Shown here: piece by piece, positions 1-3,508 of the stretch | How the letters are laid out: every line of letters begins with the position of its first letter | How positions within the stretch are numbered: the first letter of the stretch is position 1 | Source: Bacillota bacterium | GTDB taxonomy: Bacteria > Bacillota > Bacilli > Thermoactinomycetales > DSM-44946 | DNA: 5,928 nt | Direction: 5' to 3' | NCBI GenBank assembly: GCA_021793745.1 | Contig: JAJYSD010000093.1 | Span: 1 to 5,928 of the forward strand | Translations under genes and position numbers: made by a program | Notes under the pieces: model-generated | The model's database searches: none | The model's input: the letters and a program-made list of their open reading frames with translations, nothing else | Told to the model about the DNA's origin: nothing

Positions 1-143
1 GCAAAGGTGGTTTTCCCGGCCCCGAGCCCCCCTTCCAGGGCCAATACATCGCCGGGCTTCAGCAGTTCTGCCAGACGGACGCCCAGTTGCCGCGTTTCTT
101 CTCCATTTTTCGTGACAAAACGGCAAGCCTCCTGCATAACCAT
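1..143 (-). CDS. tsaE: TsaE, tRNA t6A biosynthesis ATPase (5' end only, runs off the window)
   Basis: This is the first 47 codons of a minus-strand gene that continues past the left edge. The translation contains KPGDVLALEGGLGAGKTTF (residues 29-47), whose GGLGAGKTT is the Walker A P-loop (K44, T45) in the arrangement typical of TsaE (YdiB/YjeE). TsaE is a small cytoplasmic ATPase that works with TsaB and TsaD to place the threonylcarbamoyl group on A37 of tRNAs reading ANN codons. Two in-frame ATGs (143 and 137) are possible. The weak GAGGCGG ahead of them does not decide between them, and neither start changes the P-loop. The gene lies downstream of the tRNA array, on the same strand, after a terminator-like hairpin. 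I see no convincing promoter of its own between 144 and 223, so it may depend on read-through. Identity is inferred from the N-terminal third only; the Walker B and C-terminal regions are outside the window. Confidence 0.88.
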   Translation of the reverse strand, partial: MVMQEACRFVTKNGEETRQLGVRLAELLKPGDVLALEGGLGAGKTTF

Positions 144-223
144 CACCCGCCTCAAACCGTTGCCTCACCAAAGCCCTTTTCGGTTCAATCCATGACTTCC
201 CGGGTATCCTCATTTTTCCCTAT

Positions 224-255
224 AGAAAAGAATAAGACCGCAGCCGTACGCTGCG
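224..255 (-). terminator. Intrinsic terminator after tRNA-Gly
   Basis: Read on the minus strand, a perfect 6-bp GC-rich stem (CGCAGC / GCTGCG, positions 255-250 and 244-239) with a 5-base loop is followed by a T-rich run (GTCTTATTCTTTTC) through 224. It begins 12 bases beyond the encoded CCA of tRNA-Gly, where the second tRNA transcript should end. The stem is short and the T-tract is interrupted, so some read-through into tsaE is possible. Confidence 0.65.
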
Positions 256-267
256 ATCCATCCCGTG

Positions 268-341
268 TGGAGCGGGTGATGGGAATCGAACCCACGCATC
301 CGGCTTGGAAGGCCGGTGTTCTACCACTGAACTACACCCGC
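268..341 (-). tRNA. tRNA-Gly (anticodon TCC)
   Basis: The minus strand folds as a full cloverleaf. The acceptor is GCGGGTG / CACCCGC with discriminator T and encoded CCA (270-268). The anticodon stem CCGGC / GCCGG encloses loop CTTCCAA, giving anticodon TCC, which reads GGN/GGA glycine codons. The T-arm is GTGGG-TTCGATT-CCCAT. It is the last tRNA of the array and sits just before the terminator. Confidence 0.97.
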
Positions 342-363
342 ATGCTCAGATTTGTAGGGAAAG

Positions 364-440
<77 letters not shown>

Positions 441-447
441 ATACCTT

Positions 448-490
448 CCGATGGATGAAGCCATCGGCTTGACCCCGTCGGCACAGGGTC
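448..490 (-). other. Two hairpins in the Leu-Pro tRNA spacer
   Basis: The 61-base spacer between tRNA-Leu(GAG) and tRNA-Pro holds two hairpins. Read on the minus strand, the first pairs GACCC (490-486) with GGGTC (475-471). The second is a perfect 7-bp stem, CCGATGG / CCATCGG (467-461 and 454-448), with a 6-base loop. Neither has a T-tract, so they are not terminators. Processing or spacer structures in the precursor RNA are the likeliest role, by inference. Confidence 0.45.
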
Positions 491-501
491 GCAAGGAAAG
501 C

Positions 502-587
502 TGGTGCGGTCGGCGAGACTCGAACTCGCACGGCCAAAGGCCACTACCCCCTCAAGATAGCGTGTCTGCCAATTCCACCACGACCGC
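502..587 (-). tRNA. tRNA-Leu (anticodon GAG)
   Basis: Long type II tRNA (86 nt with CCA). The acceptor GCGGTCG / CGACCGC has discriminator A, as leucine tRNAs require, and CCA at 504-502. The anticodon stem CTATC / GGTAG (one C-G closing pair and normal pairs beyond) encloses TTGAGGG, giving GAG, which reads CTC and CTT. The extended variable arm contains GGCC-TTT-GGCC. The TTCGAGT T-loop is present. Confidence 0.97.
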
Positions 588-600
588 ATAGTTTTGGACT

Positions 601-684
601 TGGTGCGGGTGGAGGGACTCGAACCCCCACGCCAGAGGCGCTAGATCCTAAATCTAGTGCGTCTGCCAATTCCGCCACACCCGC
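601..684 (-). tRNA. tRNA-Leu (anticodon TAG)
   Basis: Type II tRNA of 84 nt with encoded CCA (603-601). The acceptor GCGGGTG / CACCCGC carries discriminator A. The anticodon stem CTAGA / TCTAG encloses TTTAGGA, giving TAG for CTA-type leucine codons. The long variable arm is present. It is the first gene of the second tRNA group, about 47 bases downstream of the predicted start site of the 738-767 promoter. Confidence 0.97.
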
Positions 685-737
685 ATGGTAGGAGCATCGT
701 CGCCAGCACGGGTGCGCCTCGATTGCCGACGGAAGTA

Positions 738-767
738 ATCTTATCACAGGTGAAGAGAAAATGTCAA
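738..767 (-). promoter_or_regulatory. Sigma-A promoter of the second tRNA group (extended -10)
   Basis: On the minus strand a perfect -35 TTGACA (767-762) is followed after 18 bases by TAAGAT (743-738), preceded by TG plus one base to give the extended -10 TGATAAGAT. The predicted start near 731 gives a leader of about 47 nt before tRNA-Leu(TAG). It lies directly after the hairpin that appears to end the first tRNA transcript, so the four downstream tRNAs have their own start. Confidence 0.82.
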
Positions 768-820
768 GGGCTTCAAAGGGATTTTTTCTTTCCATTTCCC
801 GGCCAGGCTTCACCCTCATC

Positions 821-861
821 AAAACGTCGCGCGAGGAGCGCCCCTAAGGGAACTCCTCGCG
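821..861 (-). terminator. Terminator-like hairpin after tRNA-Lys
   Basis: A 9-bp stem, CGCGAGGAG (861-853) with CTCCTCGCG (838-830), encloses a 14-base loop that can itself pair CCC with GGG. A short TTTT (824-821) follows only after five intervening bases, so this is an imperfect intrinsic terminator. It starts 35 bases after tRNA-Lys and is followed by a new promoter, which supports a transcript boundary. Partial read-through is likely. Confidence 0.5.
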
Positions 862-895
862 TTCAATAAGGATGAGTCCTGTCTTCCGGTCTTCC

Positions 896-971
896 TGGTG
901 AGCCATCCAGGACTCGAACCTGGGACACCCTGATTAAAAGTCAGGTGCTCTGCCAACTGAGCTAATGGCTC
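896..971 (-). tRNA. tRNA-Lys (anticodon TTT)
   Basis: Cloverleaf with acceptor GAGCCAT / ATGGCTC, discriminator A and encoded CCA (898-896). The anticodon stem CCTGA / TCAGG encloses CTTTTAA, giving TTT. It reads AAA and AAG and is a known class of t6A37 substrate, relevant to the tsaE gene downstream. It is the last tRNA of the first group. Confidence 0.98.
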
Positions 972-975
972 GCGT

Positions 976-1050
976 TGGCTGGGGAGGTAGGATTCGAACC
1001 TACGCATCACGGAGTCAAAGTCCGTTGCCTTACCCCTTGGCTACTCCCCA
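976..1050 (-). tRNA. tRNA-Gln (anticodon TTG)
   Basis: Cloverleaf with acceptor TGGGGAG / CTCCCCA, discriminator G and encoded CCA (978-976). The anticodon stem ACGGA / TCCGT encloses CTTTGAC, giving TTG, which reads CAA and CAG. Four bases separate it from tRNA-Lys. The U1-A72 first pair is typical of glutamine tRNAs. Confidence 0.98.
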
Positions 1051-1053
1051 GTG

Positions 1054-1130
1054 TGGGGCGACCAGTGGGAATCGAACCCACGAATGCCGGAGCCACAATC
1101 CGGTGCGTTAACCACTTCGCCATGGCCGCC
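1054..1130 (-). tRNA. tRNA-His (anticodon GTG)
   Basis: The anticodon stem CCGGA / TCCGG encloses TTGTGGC, giving GTG. The acceptor is GCGGCCA / TGGTCGC with one G-T pair. The histidine-specific G-1 is encoded (position 1130) opposite discriminator C73 (1057), and CCA is encoded (1056-1054). The G-1:C73 pair is the identity element for HisRS, and its presence in the gene is normal for bacteria. Confidence 0.98.
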
Positions 1131-1139
1131 GCAAAAAAT

Positions 1140-1216
1140 TGGCGGAGCTGACGGGATTCGAACCCGCGATCTCCTGCGTGACAGGCAGGCATGTTAGGCC
1201 TCTACACCACAGCTCC
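1140..1216 (-). tRNA. tRNA-Asp (anticodon GTC)
   Basis: Cloverleaf with acceptor GGAGCTG / CAGCTCC, discriminator G73 (expected for aspartate) and encoded CCA (1142-1140). The anticodon stem CCTGC / GCAGG encloses CTGTCAC, giving GTC. The T-arm is GCGGG-TTCGAAT-CCCGT. It lies 9 bases before tRNA-His in the transcript. Confidence 0.98.
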
Positions 1217-1248
1217 GCGTTTCGGAGAGAAAATTTCTCCCCGTAAGA

Positions 1249-1324
1249 TGGTGGACGGTGACGGGCTCGAACCGCCGACCCCCTGCGCGTGAAGCAGGTG
1301 CTCTCCCAGCTGAGCTAACCGTCC
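1249..1324 (-). tRNA. tRNA-Val (anticodon CAC)
   Basis: Cloverleaf with acceptor GGACGGT / ACCGTCC, discriminator A and encoded CCA (1251-1249). The anticodon stem CCTGC / GCAGG encloses TTCACGC, giving CAC, which reads only GTG. Arrays of this kind in Bacillus carry valine at this place with anticodon TAC (from memory), so the CAC form is notable. A TAC or GAC valine tRNA must exist elsewhere. The T-arm contains one G-T pair. Confidence 0.96.
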
Positions 1325-1327
1325 AAG

Positions 1328-1403
1328 TGGTGACCCGTAGGGGATTCGAACCCCTGCATGCCAGCGTGAAAGGCTGGTGTGTTAACCACTTCACCAACGG
1401 GCC
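1328..1403 (-). tRNA. tRNA-Glu (anticodon TTC)
   Basis: Cloverleaf with acceptor GGCCCGT / ACGGGTC (one G-T pair at 2-71), discriminator A and encoded CCA (1330-1328). The anticodon stem CCAGC / GCTGG encloses CTTTCAC, giving TTC. The acceptor and discriminator match the Bacillus tRNA-Glu pattern as I remember it. Three bases separate it from tRNA-Val. Confidence 0.98.
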
Positions 1404-1420
1404 ATGAATCGCAGCTTTTC

Positions 1421-1515
1421 TGGCGGAGAGAGCGGGATTCGAACCCGCGCGGGATCATCCGATCCCCTAACGGTTTAGCAAACCGTCCTCTTCAGCCTCT
1501 TGAGTATCTCTCCCC
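1421..1515 (-). tRNA. tRNA-Ser (anticodon GCT)
   Basis: Type II tRNA of 95 nt including encoded CCA (1423-1421). The acceptor GGGGAGA / TCTCTCC has discriminator G. The anticodon stem ACGGT / ACCGT encloses TTGCTAA, giving GCT for AGC and AGT. The long variable arm contains GGGATC ... GATCCC, the structure recognised by SerRS. As an ANN-codon reader it is expected to carry t6A37. Confidence 0.98.
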
Positions 1516-1517
1516 AT

Positions 1518-1592
1518 TGGCTCCTCCGGCAGGACTCGAACCTGCAACCTACCGGTTAACAGCCGGGCGCTCTACCATTGAGCTACGGAGGA
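1518..1592 (-). tRNA. tRNA-Asn (anticodon GTT)
   Basis: First gene of the array. The acceptor TCCTCCG / CGGAGGA has discriminator G and encoded CCA (1520-1518). The anticodon loop is CTGTTAA, giving GTT. The anticodon stem CCCGG / CCGGT has four Watson-Crick pairs and a C27-T43 mismatch at the base. The gene starts about 18 bases after the predicted start site of the proximal promoter. Confidence 0.97.
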
Positions 1593-1616
1593 ATGTCATC
1601 GAAATGGACGTTAATT

Positions 1617-1645
1617 ATTATATAAGGTTTTCAGTCAGATTGCAA
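1617..1645 (-). promoter_or_regulatory. Proximal sigma-A promoter of the tRNA array
   Basis: On the minus strand TTGCAA (1645-1640) lies 17 bases before a perfect TATAAT (1622-1617). The predicted start near 1610 gives an 18-nt leader before tRNA-Asn. Spacing and -10 are consensus. It is the downstream member of a tandem promoter pair. Confidence 0.85.
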
Positions 1646-1674
1646 GGGGTTTTCCCAAAGTAAGAAACCTCATG

Positions 1675-1690
1675 GGTCGCTTCGGCAACC
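1675..1690 (-). other. Hairpin in the leader between the tandem tRNA promoters
   Basis: On the minus strand GGTTGC (1690-1685) pairs with GCGACC (1680-1675) around the tetraloop CGAA, with one T-G wobble. The same position on the plus strand would be a C-A mismatch, so the fold favours minus-strand RNA. It would appear only in transcripts from the distal promoter. The function is unknown. Confidence 0.35.
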
Positions 1691-1713
1691 GCATAAGGCG
1701 TTGGCACTTTTAT

Positions 1714-1742
1714 AAGTTAGCACATCATCCCCCCTTCGTCAA
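1714..1742 (-). promoter_or_regulatory. Distal sigma-A promoter of the tRNA array (extended -10)
   Basis: On the minus strand TTGACG (1742-1737) is followed after 17 bases by TAACTT (1719-1714), with TG one base upstream of the -10, giving the extended form TGCTAACTT. The predicted start near 1707 lies about 115 bases before tRNA-Asn. Together with 1617-1645 it forms the tandem P1-P2 layout usual for stable-RNA operons. Confidence 0.72.
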
Positions 1743-1882
1743 GAGGAATTTTTCGGCGAAGGACAAACCGGTTTCCCGGAGCGATGGGCGGGACCGATTC
1801 CACACCGGAAGGGGGTGCCTCCTCCCCGTCCCGTCGCCGGAGATGGCAAGCACGCCTTCACGTTCATCGCAGCGATCCATTC

Positions 1883-1911
1883 TTGGCAGGATCCCCTTCT
1901 TCCTATAAAAT
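1883..1911 (+). promoter_or_regulatory. Sigma-A promoter upstream of the DUF4870 gene
   Basis: TTGGCA (1883-1888) is followed after 17 bases by TAAAAT (1906-1911), in an AT-rich patch inside GC-rich DNA. Transcription starting near 1918 would give a leader of about 250 nt before the DUF4870 start codon. A weaker extended -10 (TGGTAAGCT, 2069-2077) further down could give a short leader, but it lacks a good -35. Confidence 0.6.
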
Positions 1912-2033
1912 AACCTCGGCCCCCGAGCATGCCTCCAGGACGGCCCGACCGAAGAGGGGAACAGGGCGCCGGCCGCCACTTAATTCCCCTCTATCTCCCG
2001 GGATGTGCCGCGGGGCGAAAAACGGGCCCTCCG

Positions 2034-2048
2034 GCGGGCAATGCCCGC
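2034..2048 (+). promoter_or_regulatory. GC-rich hairpin in the DUF4870 leader
   Basis: GCGGGC (2034-2039) and GCCCGC (2043-2048) form a 6-bp stem with a 3-base loop, followed by TTTC. An overlapping alternative pairs GCCC (2026-2029) with GGGC (2036-2039), so the two folds exclude each other. This resembles an attenuator, but the T-tract is too short to call it a terminator. I recognise no known riboswitch family here. Confidence 0.3.
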
Positions 2049-2165
2049 TTTCAGGGGATGGAATCTTGTGGTAAGCTAGAAACAGCGTCTCGGGCGCCCG
2101 GGAAAAGGGAAATCGTTCCCATACCCGAAGCCCTGGAAACATGTCGTGATGGAGGGATGCTGTCG

Positions 2166-2525
2166 ATGGAGGATTACAGAAAGCCCGCGGAATCAAACAG
2201 CATGCGCTCCTCAACGGGTCTTGAGGCGAATATCGCCGGTCTGCTCTGCTATCTGATCCCTTTTCTGTCCGGATTACTGCTTTTGATCCTCGAAAAAAAC
2301 AGCCGGTTTGTCAAATTCCATGCCATGCAGGCGGTCCTCACCTTTGGCGCCCTGTTTGCCGCCTATTATGTCTCTAGCATCATTCCCCTCATCGGCGGTC
2401 TGATTCAGTTTTTGATTCAGCTTTTGGGTTTTGTCCTGTGGATTTTGCTGATGGTGAAAGCGTATGGGAAGGAATGGTACCGGGTCCCGCTGATCGGTGA
2501 AATGGCGGAAAGCCATATTCATTAA
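2166..2525 (+). CDS. DUF4870-type small membrane protein
   Basis: A 119-residue integral membrane protein. After a polar N-terminus (1-19) the sequence has three hydrophobic segments, at about 22-42, 56-76 and 77-98. The conserved signature RFVKFHAMQA (47-56) lies between the first and second, and the protein closes with VPLIGEMAE. This layout is that of the DUF4870/UPF0132 family, whose biochemical role is unknown. The start chosen is the ATG at 2166, nine bases after GGAGGG (2151-2156). The ATG at 2157 touches that motif and is too close. The frame stays open back to 1929, but that part is arginine- and proline-rich and not protein-like. The gene stands alone on the plus strand, divergent from the tRNA array and convergent with mogA, whose stop codon is two bases away. 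Family assignment is from the FHAxQA motif and topology. Confidence 0.87.
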   Translation: MEDYRKPAESNSMRSSTGLEANIAGLLCYLIPFLSGLLLLILEKNSRFVKFHAMQAVLTFGALFAAYYVSSIIPLIGGLIQFLIQLLGFVLWILLMVKAYGKEWYRVPLIGEMAESHIH

Positions 2526-2527
2526 AT

Positions 2528-3022
2528 TTAGCGGGCGTGGCCATGGTCTCCGGTCAGCCCTTTCATCAATTCCAAGGCATGGGGAATCACGTCGATCACC
2601 GCCTCCAGGCACTCCCGCACGCCCTTGGGACTTCCCGGAAGATTGATGATCAAGGTGGTACCCCGGGTCCCCGCCAGGGCCCTCGACAGCATGGCAAACC
2701 GGGTTTTCTCCAGGGTGGTGATCCGCATCGCCTCGGGGATTCCGGGGATCTCCCGCTCGATCACCGCCCGGGTCGCCTCCGGCGTCACATCATAGGGGCC
2801 CACGCCGGTACCTCCCGTGGTCAAGACCAGGTCCAGTTTTTCCACATCGGCGAAGCGGATCAGGGTCTCCCGGATCCGGTCCAGGTCGTCGGGCAGCACC
2901 TCGTAACACACCACCCGTCCGTCGATCCGGGCCACCAACTCCCGGATGACGGCTCCGCTATCATCCTCCCTCTCCCCCCGCGCACCCTTGGTGCTGGCCG
3001 TCAAAATCCCCACGCGCCACAT
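2528..3022 (-). CDS. mogA: MogA/MoaB-family molybdopterin adenylyltransferase
   Basis: This 164-residue cytoplasmic enzyme of the MogA/MoaB family activates molybdopterin by transferring AMP from ATP, giving the MPT-AMP that MoeA uses. Visible motifs are GILTASTKGARGEREDDSG (5-23), the pterin-binding TTGGTGVGPYDVTPEAT (68-84) with D78 in the family's conserved aspartate position, and NLPGSPKG (127-134). Length matches the family. In the GPxDVTPEA motif the usual arginine is a tyrosine (Y77). The ATG at 3022 is preceded at nine bases by a strong GGGAGGAG (3039-3032), which lies inside the end of moaC. Only three bases separate the two genes, so they are co-transcribed and probably translationally linked. 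From sequence alone MogA and MoaB cannot be fully told apart; Bacillota versions are often labelled MoaB. Confidence 0.93.
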   Translation of the reverse strand: MWRVGILTASTKGARGEREDDSGAVIRELVARIDGRVVCYEVLPDDLDRIRETLIRFADVEKLDLVLTTGGTGVGPYDVTPEATRAVIEREIPGIPEAMRITTLEKTRFAMLSRALAGTRGTTLIINLPGSPKGVRECLEAVIDVIPHALELMKGLTGDHGHAR

Positions 3023-3025
3023 CGA

Positions 3026-3508
3026 TCATTTCTCCTCCCTGCGTGCAAAATCTCCGCTCTTACCGCCGGTTTTGGAAAGGAGGCAGGTCTCCGCCACTAC
3101 CATCTCCTTGTCGATCGCCTTGCACATATCGTAAACGGTGAGGGCGGCAACGCTGACGGCGGTCAAGGCCTCCATCTCCACACCGGTGACATTGTCGGTC
3201 TTCACTTCCGCCTCCACCGCCAGCACCTCGTCGCCTTCTTCATAAAAGCGGATATCGGCGCTCCGGAGCGGGATAGGGTGACACATGGGAATCAGGTCCG
3301 CCGTCTTCTTGGCCGCCATGATTCCGGCCACCTGCGCCACCGCCAGGACGTCCCCCTTGCTCACCTTTCCCTGCCGGATTCGCTCCATCGTCTCCCGCTT
3401 CATGCGGATGCGGGCACGGGCCACCGCCGTCCGGCGGGTGACCGGTTTGTCGGAAACGTCCACCATCCGGGCCCGCCCCTGTTCGTTGATGTGGGTCAGT
3501 TTTTCCAC
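3026..3508 (-). CDS. moaC: MoaC, cyclic pyranopterin monophosphate synthase
   Basis: MoaC converts the MoaA product, 3',8-cyclo-GTP, into cyclic pyranopterin monophosphate, an early step of molybdenum-cofactor synthesis. The 160 residues match the usual length. Seen in order: [18 protein letters not shown] (4-21), [16 protein letters not shown] (54-69), IPMCHPI with H77, [12 protein letters not shown] (109-120, E111 and E113), YDMCKAIDK with D127 and K130, and [10 protein letters not shown] (145-154). These cover the family's active-site residues. The start is a GTG at 3508, with GGGGTGG (3522-3516) seven bases upstream; from it the N-terminus aligns with known MoaC proteins. It overlaps the end of moeA by 13 bases. 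An upstream in-frame TTG (3550) would add 14 basic, unconserved residues and is not favoured. MoaA, its partner enzyme, is not in the window. Confidence 0.96.
   Translation of the reverse strand: MEKLTHINEQGRARMVDVSDKPVTRRTAVARARIRMKRETMERIRQGKVSKGDVLAVAQVAGIMAAKKTADLIPMCHPIPLRSADIRFYEEGDEVLAVEAEVKTDNVTGVEMEALTAVSVAALTVYDMCKAIDKEMVVAETCLLSKTGGKSGDFARREEK

Larger units (their letters stand above)
1593..2165. other. Divergent intergenic region, no gene seen
   Basis: These 573 bases lie between tRNA-Asn and the DUF4870 gene. They contain two minus-strand promoters for the tRNA array and a plus-strand promoter (1883-1911), followed by a GC-rich leader with several inverted repeats. Open frames exist on both strands, but none has a ribosome-binding site or a protein-like composition. 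In the part between the divergent promoters (1743-1882) I see no recognisable operator, RNA gene or coding region. Confidence 0.6.

Noticed and set aside
1223..1243. Inverted repeat between tRNA-Val and tRNA-Asp as a terminator
   Set aside because: The stem is only about 5 bp and no T-run follows it, and more tRNAs follow closely. At most it is a processing hairpin.
1929..2165. Upstream extension of the DUF4870 frame
   Set aside because: The frame is open, but the product is basic and proline-rich with no family resemblance. The good ribosome-binding site sits before the ATG at 2166.
1725..2214. Minus-strand frames opposite the DUF4870 leader
   Set aside because: They overlap the -35 and -10 region of the distal tRNA promoter or the leader, lack ribosome-binding sites and do not look like protein.
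2499..2520. ATGGC / GCCAT repeat as a shared terminator for the convergent genes
   Set aside because: The stem is just 5 bp, lies within coding sequence and lacks a proper T-tract on either strand.
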